Shown here: positions 1 to 8,433 of the stretch, in pieces
Numbering within the stretch: position 1 is the first letter of the stretch
Layout of the letters: each line of letters begins with the position of its first letter
Source: Salipiger abyssi
GTDB lineage: Bacteria; Pseudomonadota; Alphaproteobacteria; Rhodobacterales; Rhodobacteraceae
Direction of reading: 5' to 3'
Assembly: GCF_001975705.1 (NCBI RefSeq)
Contig: NZ_CP015093.1
Location: 682,001-746,000, forward strand
DNA: 64,000 bases
Notes under the pieces: generated by a model
What the model was told of the DNA's origin: nothing
The model's database searches: none
What the model saw: only the letters and a program-made list of their open reading frames with translations
Made by a program: the position numbers and the translations under genes

Positions 1-78
1 CGCATCAATCCGCTTCTGGCCCCCTCCGAGCCGCGCCCCGCTGCGGCGCTCTTCCAGTTCATGCAGAATGTCTTTCAT
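1..78 (-). CDS. pccB: Propionyl-CoA carboxylase beta chain, N-terminal fragment (cut by window edge)
   Basis: Reading the minus strand from the ATG at 78 gives MKDILHELEERR followed by SGARLGGGQKRIDA, which is the characteristic N-terminus of the biotin-dependent propionyl-CoA carboxylase transcarboxylase subunit. Only 26 codons lie inside the window and the gene continues off the left edge. PccB transfers CO2 from carboxybiotin to propionyl-CoA to make methylmalonyl-CoA. It is divergent from the MFS gene at 263 and lies close to a PccR-type regulator at 1581. The 184 bp upstream holds TTTGCAAA-type motifs. The identification rests on a short stretch, but the N-terminal pattern and the neighbourhood agree. 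Confidence 0.8.
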   Translation of the reverse strand, partial: MKDILHELEERRSGARLGGGQKRIDA

Positions 79-135
79 GGCCGTCCCTTTCGTTTGTCAG
101 GACCATACAGAGGCGGCTTATCCACTCAAGTCAAA

Positions 136-192
136 TTCGGCAAATTTGCAAAGACGGAAAATACTTCTGATCGCAAAATGCAAATCCGCAAA
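136..192. promoter_or_regulatory. Candidate PccR/ScfR operator region upstream of pccB
   Basis: Two blocks are visible: TTCGGCAAATTTGCAAA at 136-152 and GCAAATCCGCAAA at 180-192, with a further GCAAAA at 173-178. The 13-base block GCAAATCCGCAAA recurs exactly upstream of the regulator gene (1551-1563). ScfR-family regulators (PccR, RamB) are known to bind TTTGCAAA-type half sites. The position suits control of pccB and perhaps of the divergent MFS gene. The assignment is an inference from motif sharing. Confidence 0.6.
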
Positions 193-262
193 TAGCGCGC
201 AATTCTCGTATCGCGCGTCAAGCCGAATGGACATTCCCGCGTTTCGGTCCTACCCCTTGCTC

Positions 263-1483
263 ATGCAAACCGCGCCGAAGGTCCGTTTTCTGGACCGCAC
301 GACTCCGCCTCATATTGTCACACTTATCCTGCTCGCGGGCGTGTCGGCGCTTGCGATGAACGTGTTTTTGCCCTCGTTGCCCAACATGGCGGCGCATTTC
401 AACACCGAATACCGGCTCATGCAGCTCTCGGTGGCGATCTACCTGGGGGTGAACGCGGTGCTGCAAATCCTTGTCGGGCCGATTTCCGACAAGGTCGGGC
501 GGCGACCGGTGATTCTCTGGGGCATGGGGCTGTTTCTCGTGGCCACGCTTGGCTGCATCTTCGCGCCCAATATCGCTGTCTTCCTCATCTTCCGGATGTG
601 CCAGGCCGTGGTGGTCGTTTCCATGGTGCTGAGCCGCGCCGTGGTGCGCGACATGGTCCCGCAGGATCAGGCCGCCTCGATGATCGGCTACGTGACCATG
701 GGGGTCGCCGTGGTGCCGATGGTCGGGCCGGTCTTTGGCGGCATGCTGGATCAGGCCTTTGGCTGGCAGGCCTCTTTCTGGCTGCTCTTTCTCGTCGGGC
801 TGGCCATCCTGTGGCTGAGCTGGCGCGATCTGGGCGAGACCTCCGTCTCCAGCGGCCTGTCGCTGGCGCAGCAGTTCAGCGAATACCCCGAGCTGTTCCG
901 CAGCCCGCGCTTCTGGGGCTATGCGCTGACCTGCGCGCTGTCCTCGGGGGCGTTCTTTGCCTATCTCGGCGGCGCGCCCTTCGTTGGATCACAGGTCTTC
1001 GGTCTCGACCCGGCGACGCTGGGCTTCTTCTTCGGCGCCCCGGCGGTGGGGTACTTCTTTGGCAACGGACTCTCGGGCCGCTATTCCGCCCGCTTCGGGA
1101 TCAATCAGATGATCCTCTGGGGCTGCGCCATCGTCACGGCTGGCCTGGCGATGGCGCTGCTGCTGTTCTGGGCCGGCTTCCAGTCGCCGCTGACCTTCTT
1201 CGGCTTCATGACCTTTGTCGGTTTCGGCAATGGCATGACCATCCCCAACGCCACCGCCGGCGCGCTGTCGGTACGCCCGCATCTGGCGGGCACCGCCTCG
1301 GGCCTCAGCGGCGCGATCATGATCGGCGGCGGCGCGGCGCTCTCGGCGCTGGCCGGGGCGCTGCTGCAACCGGGCACCGGCGCCTGGCCGCTGCTCTGGC
1401 TGATGTTCGTCACCTGCGCCGCCTCCATCGTCTCGATCCTGCTGGTGATGCGCCGCGAAAAACGGCTGGCCGGGCTGCTCTGA
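263..1483 (+). CDS. MFS transporter, Bcr/CflA drug-resistance type
   Basis: This is a 406-residue, 12-helix-like hydrophobic protein of the major facilitator superfamily. The N-terminal part contains the Bcr/CflA-like segment around LPSLPNMAAHF. The conserved loop 2-3 signature follows as GPISDKVGRRPVI, and helix 5 contains the proline/glycine-rich antiporter motif region MVGPVFGG. It is probably a proton-driven exporter of small molecules in the inner membrane. An upstream in-frame ATG at 227 and the open frame back to 68 exist, but neither has a clear Shine-Dalgarno and the extra residues do not look like protein. The start at 263 places the first helix about 20 residues in, as is normal for the family. 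It lies between pccB and the pccR-like gene, so it may export a short-chain acid or related metabolite, though the substrate cannot be read from sequence. Confidence 0.8.
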   Translation: MQTAPKVRFLDRTTPPHIVTLILLAGVSALAMNVFLPSLPNMAAHFNTEYRLMQLSVAIYLGVNAVLQILVGPISDKVGRRPVILWGMGLFLVATLGCIFAPNIAVFLIFRMCQAVVVVSMVLSRAVVRDMVPQDQAASMIGYVTMGVAVVPMVGPVFGGMLDQAFGWQASFWLLFLVGLAILWLSWRDLGETSVSSGLSLAQQFSEYPELFRSPRFWGYALTCALSSGAFFAYLGGAPFVGSQVFGLDPATLGFFFGAPAVGYFFGNGLSGRYSARFGINQMILWGCAIVTAGLAMALLLFWAGFQSPLTFFGFMTFVGFGNGMTIPNATAGALSVRPHLAGTASGLSGAIMIGGGAALSALAGALLQPGTGAWPLLWLMFVTCAASIVSILLVMRREKRLAGLL

Positions 1484-1525
1484 GCCCCTCCCCGACCATC
1501 GCGGGGCTGGACCTGCCGCGCGAGA

Positions 1526-1563
1526 TTTGCAAACTAGCGAACCATCCCGCGCAAATCCGCAAA
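1526..1563. promoter_or_regulatory. Candidate autoregulatory operators of the PccR-like gene
   Basis: TTTGCAAACTAGCGAA lies at 1526-1541 and GCAAATCCGCAAA at 1551-1563, ending 17 bp before the ATG at 1581. The first block read on the other strand (TTCGCTAGTTTGCAAA) aligns with the pccB-side block at 136-152 and with the pyc-side block at 17490-17507. Overlap with the expected promoter or leader fits autorepression, which is common in ScfR regulators. Confidence 0.6.
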
Positions 1564-1580
1564 CGGGCGAGGAGGGGACG

Positions 1581-2972
1581 ATGGCCACACGCAAGCTCTA
1601 TGCGGGCGCCAAGCTGCGCGATCTGCGCGGACGGCTCGGGCTGACGCAAAAGGATTTCGCCGCCAAGCTCGGCATCTCGCTGCCCTATCTGAACCAGATG
1701 GAGAACAACAACCGCCCCGTCAGCACCACCGTGGTGCTGGCCCTGGCGCAGGAATTCGGCTTTGACGTCACCGAGCTCGGCCAGGGCGACAGCGAGCGGC
1801 TGGTCACCGACATGCGCGAGGCACTGGCCGATCCGGTCTTTGGCGAGACGCCGCCGCTGGCCGATCTGCGGCTCACCGCGTCGAACGCCCCCGCCCTCGC
1901 CCGCGCCTTTCTGGAACTGCACCGCGCCTATCGCCAGACCCATGAGCGGCTGGCCAGTCTCGACGAGGCGCTGGGGCGCGAGGGTGCGCAACTCCAGCCC
2001 TCCCCCTGGGAGGAGGTGCGCGATTTCTTCCATTATTGCGACAATTATATCGACGCGGTGGATCGCGCGGCGGAGCATTTCGCAAACGGGCTGAACGGCG
2101 AGATGCGCGGCGCGGTGATCGCGCGGCTGCGCGAACGCGGCATCGCGGTCGAGATGGCCCACAGCGTGACTCTGCGTGCCTACGACCCGGCGCGCAAGCA
2201 GCTCACCCTGTCGAGCCTGGTGCCGCCGGAGACGCAGAATTTCCAGCTGCTGGTGCAGGTGGCGCTGCTGCGGCAGAACGATCTGCTGGAGGCGACGCTG
2301 GATCTGGGCCGTTTCCAGTCCGACGCCGCCCGCGCCATCGCCAAGCTGGGGCTCGCGAATTACTTCGCCGGCGCCGCGCTGATGCCCTATGGCCGCTTCC
2401 TCGCCGCGGCGCAGGAGACGCGCCACGATCTGGAACTGCTCGCCGCCCGCTTCGGCGCCTCGATCGAACAGGTGGCGCATAGGCTCTCGACGCTGCAACG
2501 GCCCGGCGCAAAGGGCATCCCGTTCTTCTTCGCCCGGGTCGATCAGGCCGGCACCATCACCAAGCGGCACTCGGCCACGCGGCTGCAATTCGCCCGTTTC
2601 GGCGGCGCCTGCCCGCTTTGGAATGTGCACCGCGCCTTCGAGACCCCGGGCCGCTTCCTGCGCCAGCTTGCCGAGACGCCGGACGGGGTGCGCTATGTGC
2701 TGCTCGCCCGCGACGTCACCAAGCGCGGCGGCCATTTCGGCGCGCCGGTGCGGCGCTATGCCATGGCGCTGGGATGCGAGGTCAAACATGCCGGCGCGCT
2801 GGTCTATGCGGACGGGCTCGATCTGGGACGCGACGGCGCGTTCGAGCCCATCGGCATCTCCTGCCGGATCTGCGAGCGCACCGATTGCCACCAGCGCTCG
2901 GTGCCACCGCTGGAAAAGCGGCTCTCGATCCACCCCGAGCGTCGCGAAGTGCTGCCCTATTCGCTGGAATGA
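1581..2972 (+). CDS. pccR: Short-chain fatty acyl-CoA regulator (PccR/ScfR family)
   Basis: This 463-residue transcription factor starts with MATRKLYAGAKLRDLR and an XRE-type helix-turn-helix (about residues 8-62, LTQKDFAAKLGISLPYLNQ). The rest matches the ScfR layout: a central IrrE-like/DUF2083 region and a cysteine-bearing C-terminus, CRICERTDCHQR. The ATG at 1581 follows a strong GAGGAGGGG ribosome site; the earlier in-frame codons are not convincing. Family members sense short-chain acyl-CoA and control propionyl-CoA or acetate assimilation genes. The nearby divergent pccB and shared TTTGCAAA motifs argue for PccR rather than RamB or MccR, but the exact paralogue is an inference. Confidence 0.85.
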   Translation: MATRKLYAGAKLRDLRGRLGLTQKDFAAKLGISLPYLNQMENNNRPVSTTVVLALAQEFGFDVTELGQGDSERLVTDMREALADPVFGETPPLADLRLTASNAPALARAFLELHRAYRQTHERLASLDEALGREGAQLQPSPWEEVRDFFHYCDNYIDAVDRAAEHFANGLNGEMRGAVIARLRERGIAVEMAHSVTLRAYDPARKQLTLSSLVPPETQNFQLLVQVALLRQNDLLEATLDLGRFQSDAARAIAKLGLANYFAGAALMPYGRFLAAAQETRHDLELLAARFGASIEQVAHRLSTLQRPGAKGIPFFFARVDQAGTITKRHSATRLQFARFGGACPLWNVHRAFETPGRFLRQLAETPDGVRYVLLARDVTKRGGHFGAPVRRYAMALGCEVKHAGALVYADGLDLGRDGAFEPIGISCRICERTDCHQRSVPPLEKRLSIHPERREVLPYSLE

Positions 2973-2988
2973 GCCCGGCCCGCGGTGC

Positions 2989-3011
2989 GGTGGGCAAATT
3001 GCCCACCCTAC
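2989..3011. repeat. Dispersed GGTGGGCAA palindrome, copy 1
   Basis: GGTGGGCAA-A-TTGCCCACC is a perfect 9+9 bp inverted repeat followed by CTAC. The same unit recurs in this window at 3169-3193, 36562-36585 (half) and 55982-56005, always between genes. It is REP-like in behaviour; no coding is associated. Confidence 0.75.
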
Positions 3012-3056
3012 CCCGCCCGGCATGACAGACCCCGTGCATGCGAACGCCTTCGGCGG

Positions 3057-3123
3057 GCGTATTTGCAAAGAGAAGAAACGCAAGAGAGCGCCCCTGCCCT
3101 CTTCTTCTCTTCTACAAATACGC
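3057..3123. terminator. Long hairpin with GCGTATTTG ends, copy 1
   Basis: The arms at 3057-3077 (GCGTATTTGCAAAGAGAAG...) and 3102-3123 (its near complement ending CAAATACGC) enclose a GC-rich loop. The same arms and the preceding CGCCTTCGGCGG recur at 32451-32519. Here it follows pccR, so it could end that transcript. It sits between two copies of the GGTGGGCAA palindrome, forming a nested repeat block that fills most of the gap before gatC. Confidence 0.65.
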
Positions 3124-3168
3124 ACAACCTGCCCTGGACGCCTGCTCGGCCTCGCCGGCTCTGCACCC

Positions 3169-3193
3169 GTAGGGTGGGCAATTCTGCCCACCA
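3169..3193. repeat. Dispersed GGTGGGCAA palindrome, copy 2
   Basis: GTAGGGTGGGCA at 3169-3180 pairs with TGCCCACCA after a short ATTC loop. It is inverted relative to copy 1 and lies on the other side of the long hairpin at 3057-3123. Confidence 0.7.
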
Positions 3194-3290
3194 CCCACTC
3201 AAGCCGCCGCTGCCCAAACCCGACCGCTTGCGACCGCAGACGCGGCGGAGTAAAGCGGGCAGGACAAATTCAGGACAACGGAGATCCCCG

Positions 3291-3578
3291 ATGTCGATCG
3301 ACACCGATACCGCCGCGCGTGTGGCGAAGCTCGCCCGGATCCGGGTGGAAGACGACCAGCTCCCCGCGCTGGCGCAGGAATTCTCCAATATCCTCGATTT
3401 CATCGAACAGCTGAACGAGGTGGATGTGGAGGGCGTCGAGCCCATGGTCTCGGTCACGCCGATGCGGCTCAAGCGCCGTCAGGACGGCGTCACCGATGGC
3501 GGCATGCAGGACAAGATCCTCTCCAACGCCCCCGATGCCCGCGAGGGCTTTTTTGCCGTGCCGAAGGTGGTCGAATGA
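3291..3578 (+). CDS. gatC: Glu-tRNA(Gln)/Asp-tRNA(Asn) amidotransferase subunit C
   Basis: A 95-residue protein of the usual GatC length. It starts [17 protein letters not shown] and contains the conserved [21 protein letters not shown] helix-linker region (written in parts: [11 protein letters not shown], then VDVEGVEPM). GatC acts as a brace between GatA and GatB in the cytoplasmic enzyme that converts misacylated Glu-tRNA(Gln) to Gln-tRNA(Gln). The ATG at 3291 is preceded by a CAACGGAG ribosome site. The stop overlaps the gatA start by 4 bp (ATGA), so the two are translationally coupled. gatB is not in the window. Confidence 0.95.
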   Translation: MSIDTDTAARVAKLARIRVEDDQLPALAQEFSNILDFIEQLNEVDVEGVEPMVSVTPMRLKRRQDGVTDGGMQDKILSNAPDAREGFFAVPKVVE

Positions 3579-5083
3579 GCGATCTGACAAAGATGAAACT
3601 GGCCGAGGCGCGCGACGCGCTGCGCGCCGGCGATGTGACGAGCGTGGAACTGACCGAGGCCTGCCTCTCGGCCATCGAGGGCGCGGGCGCGCTCAATGCC
3701 TTTGTGCACAAGACCCCGGAGCTCGCCCGCGAACAGGCGCAGGCCGCCGATGCCCGCATCAAAACCGGCGACGCGCCGGCGATGTGCGGCATCCCGATGG
3801 GGATCAAGGATCTCTTCTGCACGCGCGGCGTGGCCAGCCAGGCCGCCAGCCGCATTCTCGAAGGCTTCAAGCCGGAATACGAATCCACCGTCACCACGCA
3901 GCTTTTCGACGCCGGCGCGGTGATGCTGGGCAAGCTCAACATGGACGAGTTCGCCATGGGGAGCAGCAACGAGACCTCGTGCTACGGCAACACGGTGAAC
4001 CCGTGGCGGCGCGGCAATGACGATACCGCCCTCACCCCCGGCGGCTCCTCCGGCGGCTCGGCGGCAGCCGTGGCGGCGGATCTCTGCCTTGCGGCCACCG
4101 GCACCGATACCGGCGGCTCGATCCGCCAGCCCGCGGCCTTCACCGGCATCACCGGCATCAAGCCCACCTACGGGCGCTGCTCGCGCTGGGGCATCGTGGC
4201 CTTTGCCAGCTCGCTCGATCAGGCCGGCCCGATGACCAAGGATGTGCGCGACAGCGCCATCCTGCTCAACGCCATGTGCGGCCACGACCCCAAGGACAGC
4301 ACCTCCGCCGATCTGCCGGTGCCGGATTTCGAGGCGATGCTCACCGGCGACATCAAGGGCAAGACCATCGGCATCCCGCGCGAATACCGCATGGAGGGCA
4401 TGCCCGAGGAGATCGAGGCGCTCTGGACCAGGGGCCGCGAGATGCTGGCCGATGCCGGCGCGAAGATCGTCGATATCTCGCTGCCGCATACGAAATACGC
4501 CCTGCCGGCCTATTACGTGATCGCCCCCGCCGAGGCCTCGTCGAACCTCGCGCGTTATGACGGGGTGCGCTACGGCCACCGCGCCACGCTCTCGCAGGGC
4601 GAAGGCATCAACGACATGTACGAGAAAACCCGCGCCGAGGGCTTCGGCCACGAGGTCCAGCGCCGCGTGATGGTCGGCACCTATGTGCTCTCGGCGGGCT
4701 TCTACGACGCCTATTACAACCGCGCTCGCAAGGTCCGCACGCTGATCAAGAAAGACTTCGAGGATGTCTTTGCCCAGGGCGTCGACGCGATCCTGACCCC
4801 GGCCACCCCCTCCGCCGCCTTCGGGCTCGGCGAGATGAAGGAGGCCGACCCGGTGCAGATGTATCTCAACGACGTTTTCACGGTGACGGTGAACCTTGCC
4901 GGGCTTCCGGGCGTTAGCGTCCCGGCGGGCATGGACAAGCAGGGCCTGCCGCTGGGGCTGCAACTGATCGGGCGGCCCTGGGAGGAAGGCGATCTGCTGA
5001 ATACCGCCTACGCGCTGGAGCGCGCGGCCGGGTTTGTGGAAAAACCCGCCAAATGGTGGTACGAACGCGCAAAACAGGGGTGA
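3575..5083 (+). CDS. gatA: Glu-tRNA(Gln) amidotransferase subunit A
   Basis: A 502-residue amidase-signature enzyme that hydrolyses glutamine and supplies ammonia to GatB for transamidation. The Ser-Ser-Lys triad is visible: Lys78 in [10 protein letters not shown], the cis-Ser in [11 protein letters not shown] (about residue 158) and the nucleophile Ser182 in [11 protein letters not shown]. Length and motifs are normal for the family. It overlaps gatC by 4 bp and is followed after 11 bp by a small lipoprotein gene that probably shares the transcript. Confidence 0.96.
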   Translation: MSDLTKMKLAEARDALRAGDVTSVELTEACLSAIEGAGALNAFVHKTPELAREQAQAADARIKTGDAPAMCGIPMGIKDLFCTRGVASQAASRILEGFKPEYESTVTTQLFDAGAVMLGKLNMDEFAMGSSNETSCYGNTVNPWRRGNDDTALTPGGSSGGSAAAVAADLCLAATGTDTGGSIRQPAAFTGITGIKPTYGRCSRWGIVAFASSLDQAGPMTKDVRDSAILLNAMCGHDPKDSTSADLPVPDFEAMLTGDIKGKTIGIPREYRMEGMPEEIEALWTRGREMLADAGAKIVDISLPHTKYALPAYYVIAPAEASSNLARYDGVRYGHRATLSQGEGINDMYEKTRAEGFGHEVQRRVMVGTYVLSAGFYDAYYNRARKVRTLIKKDFEDVFAQGVDAILTPATPSAAFGLGEMKEADPVQMYLNDVFTVTVNLAGLPGVSVPAGMDKQGLPLGLQLIGRPWEEGDLLNTAYALERAAGFVEKPAKWWYERAKQG

Positions 5084-5094
5084 CGGGCAGTCAG

Positions 5095-5790
5095 ATGAGA
5101 ACGGTTTTCCTTTGCGGTGTGGCAGCGCTGGCGCTGTCGGCTTGTGCCACGACAACGGTTCCCGACAGCGGCGCCGGCGTGGGCTTCGGCGATTACCAGA
5201 CCTATGCGCAGCGCCAAATGGCCGAGCAGGCGCAGGGCGGCGGCCAGAGCACCGTGCAGCCACCCACCGCCGTGGAAAGCCAGACGCTCGACAGCGCCGA
5301 CGCGCAGGCGGCGGCAGAGGCCGCAGCCCAGAATTCCGGCGTCGCCCCTCTCGATGCGTCGCCCTCCAATCCGCCGCCGCAGGTCGTGACCAACGCCGCC
5401 GGCATCTCCAACGAGAACAATTTCGAGGCCGTCTCGGCCGAACGTGATATCGAGGCCGACGCCGCGCTGATCGCGCAGAATCGCGCGCAGTATCAGCTCG
5501 TCACGCCCACCGACCTGCCGCCGCGCCCGGACAGCGACGCGCCCAATATCGTGGAATACGCCCTGCGCACCACCAACCCGGTGGGCGCGCAACTCTACGA
5601 ACGCCGCGGGCGCTATGATGGCAACCGCATCGCGCGCGCCTGCGGATCGTACAACTCCTCCGATCTCGCGCAGGAGGCCTTCCTCGCCGCCGGCGGCCCC
5701 GAGCGCGACCGCCGCGGGCTCGATCCGGATGGCGACGGTTTTGCCTGCGCATGGGACCCCGCGCCGTTCCGCGCGGCGCGCGGCGGCTGA
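5095..5790 (+). CDS. Putative outer-membrane or periplasmic lipoprotein with Excalibur-like C-terminus
   Basis: A 231-residue protein. The N-terminus MRTVFLCGVAALALSAC has a lipobox with the acylated cysteine at 17. A low-complexity A/Q/P-rich middle follows. The C-terminal 60 residues contain two cysteines and DPDGDGFAC, which resembles the calcium-binding Excalibur motif. The ATG at 5095 puts the signal peptide at the start; the open frame extends upstream without a better start. The stop lies 37 bp inside the following amidase gene if that gene begins at 5751. Function is unknown; a cell-envelope role is inferred from the signal, the motif and the amidase neighbour. Confidence 0.75.
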   Translation: MRTVFLCGVAALALSACATTTVPDSGAGVGFGDYQTYAQRQMAEQAQGGGQSTVQPPTAVESQTLDSADAQAAAEAAAQNSGVAPLDASPSNPPPQVVTNAAGISNENNFEAVSAERDIEADAALIAQNRAQYQLVTPTDLPPRPDSDAPNIVEYALRTTNPVGAQLYERRGRYDGNRIARACGSYNSSDLAQEAFLAAGGPERDRRGLDPDGDGFACAWDPAPFRAARGG

Positions 5791-6446
5791 CACCGCTCTG
5801 GCACCCGAGCGACAATTTCGGCCCGCGCCGGCTTGGCGTGCGGGCCGATATGGTGGTGCTGCACTACACCGCGATGGAGGGCGCCGAGGCCGCGCGCGAC
5901 TGGCTCTGCGCCGCTGAATCGAGTGTCTCCGCCCATTACGTGATCGGCCGCCACGGCACCTGCTGGCAGCTTGTGCGCGAGGACATGCGCGCCTGGCACG
6001 CCGGGCTCGGCGCCTGGGGCAGCGTCGCGGAGGTCAATTCGCGCTCCATCGGCATCGAGATCGCCAATACCGGCGCCGAGCCCTTTCCCGAACCGCAGAT
6101 GGCCACGCTGGAATCCCTGCTCGCCGGCATCCTCGCCCGCTGGAATATCCCGCCGGAGCGGGTGATCGGTCATTCCGACCTGGCGCTGGGGCGCAAGATC
6201 GACCCCGGCCCGCGCTTCGACTGGGCGCGGCTGGCGCGGCGCGGGCTGGCGATCCATCCCTCGCCCGCGACACCCGGCGATTTCCACGCCGAGGCCCGCC
6301 GCGCCGGTTATGTCTTCGACGACACCCAGCACGCGACCCTGCTCGCCGCCTTCCGCGACCGCTTCCGCCCCGGCGCCAGGGGCCCGCTCTGCGATGCCGA
6401 CCGCGCGCTCATGGCCGGTCTCGCGGCGCGCTGGCCCGCAGACTGA
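5751..6446 (+). CDS. N-acetylmuramoyl-L-alanine amidase, Amidase_2/AmpD type
   Basis: A 231-residue zinc amidase that cleaves the bond between muramic acid and the peptide stem, used in wall recycling or remodelling. Visible active-site elements are His38 in VVLHYTAMEG, Glu103 in IGIEIANTG, His141 in IGHSDLALG and Asp151 in RKIDPGPRFDW, the order found in AmpD-like enzymes. There is no signal peptide, which suits cytoplasmic recycling of anhydro-muropeptides. The ATG at 5751 overlaps the upstream lipoprotein gene by 40 bp. A shorter start near 5787 would need a CTG codon, so the true N-terminus is uncertain. Confidence 0.88.
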   Translation: MGPRAVPRGARRLTPLWHPSDNFGPRRLGVRADMVVLHYTAMEGAEAARDWLCAAESSVSAHYVIGRHGTCWQLVREDMRAWHAGLGAWGSVAEVNSRSIGIEIANTGAEPFPEPQMATLESLLAGILARWNIPPERVIGHSDLALGRKIDPGPRFDWARLARRGLAIHPSPATPGDFHAEARRAGYVFDDTQHATLLAAFRDRFRPGARGPLCDADRALMAGLAARWPAD

Positions 6447-6486
6447 GCCCTCCGCCTGAGCCCTCCGCCCGGGCGCAGCCCCGCCC

Positions 6487-6510
6487 TTTCATCTTTCTAA
6501 AAATACTCCC
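6487..6510. repeat. TTTCATCTTTCT-AAATACTC intergenic repeat, copy 1
   Basis: TTTCATCTTTCTAAAAATACTC lies between the amidase and the UPF0173 gene. Related copies are at 21090-21110, 42841-42863 and 46506-46526, in both orientations and always intergenic. Confidence 0.6.
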
Positions 6511-6570
6511 CTTTACCCCCTCTCCGAACACGCTACCGTCGGGCCAATCGCAATACCGGAGGATTCCCCC

Positions 6571-7272
6571 ATGAAGATCATCTGGCTCGGCCATGGCTCT
6601 TTCCGCATCGAGATCGAGGATCAGGTGCTGCTGATCGACCCCTGGCTCAGCGGCAACCCCCTGCTGCCCGACGAGCGTGCCGACGAGGCCACTGCCGGGG
6701 CGACGCAGATCCTCATCACCCATGGCCATTTCGACCACACCCAGGATATCGTCGCGGTCTCGCAAAAGACCGGCCTGCCGGTCTCGGGCATCTTCGAGCT
6801 GGTCGGCCTGCTGGAATCTCAGGGCGCCACCGCTGGCCACGCCTTCAACAAGGGCGGCACGGTGCAGTTCGGCAATGTCTCGGTGAGCATGGTGCCCGCC
6901 TCGCATTCCTCCTCGATGCAGATCGACGACAAGCCGGTCTATACCGGCATGGAAACCGGCTTTGTCATCAAGGGCGAGGGCCGCACGATCTATTTCTCGG
7001 GCGATACCACGATCATGTCCGACATGGCGTGGATCGGCGAGTATTACAAACCCGATATCGGCATGCTCAGCGCCGGCGGCTATTACACCATGGACATGGA
7101 AATGGCGGCCTGGGCCGCGTCGAAATATTTCGACTTCAAGACCGTGATCCCGATGCATTACCGCACCTTCCCGGCGCTGGCGCAATCCGCCGAGAAACTG
7201 GCCGCCGGCCTGCCCGGCGTGCGGGTGATCGAGCCGGAGGTGCTGGAGCCGATCACCCCCGATCCGGTCTGA
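6571..7272 (+). CDS. UPF0173 metal-dependent hydrolase (metallo-beta-lactamase fold)
   Basis: A 233-residue protein with the metallo-beta-lactamase metal motif HGHFDH at residues 51-56. Downstream ligands are seen in VPASHSSS, YFSGDTTIM and IPMHYRTFP. The arrangement and length match the UPF0173/YtkL group, whose substrate is not established. It has no signal peptide. The ATG at 6571 follows a GGAGGAT ribosome site. It is a stand-alone gene between an intergenic repeat and an orphan glycosyltransferase-like gene. Confidence 0.9.
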   Translation: MKIIWLGHGSFRIEIEDQVLLIDPWLSGNPLLPDERADEATAGATQILITHGHFDHTQDIVAVSQKTGLPVSGIFELVGLLESQGATAGHAFNKGGTVQFGNVSVSMVPASHSSSMQIDDKPVYTGMETGFVIKGEGRTIYFSGDTTIMSDMAWIGEYYKPDIGMLSAGGYYTMDMEMAAWAASKYFDFKTVIPMHYRTFPALAQSAEKLAAGLPGVRVIEPEVLEPITPDPV

Positions 7273-7333
7273 TCCGCGCTTTCGGATGCGCGCCCGGCCC
7301 CTATAGTGCCCCGAAAACAAGCGGGGCACGGGC

Positions 7334-8335
7334 ATGACGGGGCATACAGAGGCGCAGCCGTTCAATGTGATGATCGTCGGCCAGGGCGGGCGGCTGCAAT
7401 ACGAGGCCATCCTCTTTGCCCTCTCTCTGGCCGCCACGACACGCAGTGACGGCATTCGGCTCTATGTGGCCGAACCGCAGCCCGGCCCGCTCTGGCCCGA
7501 GGATCCGCGCATCACCGATCCCGAGGCGCGCGCCCTGCTCGACGCGCATGGCGCGCGCCTCCTGCCCTTCGAGAGCCGGCATTTCGGCGCCCGATACCCC
7601 TATGGCAACAAGATCGAGGCGCTGCTCGCCCTGCCCGAGGGTGAGCCCTTCGTGTTCTTCGACACCGACACGCTGGTGCTCGATGATCTGGCGAAGGTGC
7701 CCTTCGATTTCTCCCGCCCCACCGCCTCGATGAAGCGCGAAGGCACCTGGCCGCAGATCGAGCTTTACGGGCCGGGCTATACCGAGACCTGGAAGGCGCT
7801 CTATGACCGGTTCGGGCTGGATTTCGAAAGCTCTCTGGATCTGCGCTGGCCCGACGAATACTGGCAACGCTATCTCTATTTCAACGCCGGGTTCTTTTTC
7901 TACGACTGCCCGCGCCGCTTCGGGCAGCGCTTTCTCGACTACGCGCTGTCGATCCGCGACGACCCGCCGCCCGAGCTGATCTGCCAGAGCCTCGATCCCT
8001 GGCTCGACCAGATCGCCCTGCCGCTGGTGATCCACAGTTTCGGCGGCGGGCGCGACACCCTGCCCGCGGGGCTGCTCGACGGCGCGGTCACCTGCCACTA
8101 CCGCACCCTGCCGCTGCTCTACGCCCGCGAGCCCGACGCGGTGGTGGGGTTCCTCGAAGAGATCACGGCACCCAACAAGATCAAGAAGGTGCTCAAGCAA
8201 TACGAGCCGATCAAACGCATGGTCTATCAGGGCCGCGGCCAGAAGGCGCGGGCGCTTTTCGACCGCGACGACCTGCCCCGGCGCGAACAGGCGATCCGCA
8301 ACAAGCTGAAACGCGAAGGCTTCTGGATGCGCTAG
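7334..8335 (+). CDS. Conserved hypothetical protein with glycosyltransferase-A-like DxD
   Basis: A 333-residue protein without signal peptide or membrane helix. The N-terminal part ends in PFVFFDTDTLVLDDL with Asp110-Thr-Asp112 in the position of a GT-A nucleotide-sugar DxD motif, preceded by YPYGNKIEAL. Both are typical of GT8-like folds. The C-terminus is rich in basic and aromatic residues. I do not recognise a named family. No sugar or capsule genes are nearby. A 7+7 bp hairpin (GTGCCCC/GGGGCAC, 7306-7329) sits just before the start and may cover its ribosome site. A glycosyltransferase role is only suggested by the motif. Confidence 0.7.
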   Translation: MTGHTEAQPFNVMIVGQGGRLQYEAILFALSLAATTRSDGIRLYVAEPQPGPLWPEDPRITDPEARALLDAHGARLLPFESRHFGARYPYGNKIEALLALPEGEPFVFFDTDTLVLDDLAKVPFDFSRPTASMKREGTWPQIELYGPGYTETWKALYDRFGLDFESSLDLRWPDEYWQRYLYFNAGFFFYDCPRRFGQRFLDYALSIRDDPPPELICQSLDPWLDQIALPLVIHSFGGGRDTLPAGLLDGAVTCHYRTLPLLYAREPDAVVGFLEEITAPNKIKKVLKQYEPIKRMVYQGRGQKARALFDRDDLPRREQAIRNKLKREGFWMR

Positions 8336-8433
8336 GCGCGCGCGCCGCCCTCGCAATATCCGGCGCGCCCATGTTGTGAGCCACCGCGCAATCGCTTATC
8401 CCTGAAGGCAATCGCAGGAACAGGGAGGTTTCC

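Noticed and set aside
68..262. N-terminal extension of the MFS transporter back to 68
   Set aside because: The region contains pccB start, operator motifs and no transporter-like residues; start moved to 263.
8336..8433. SAM riboswitch upstream of metY
   Set aside because: Looked for SAM-II/SAM-V-like conserved segments in the 98 bp leader and saw none.
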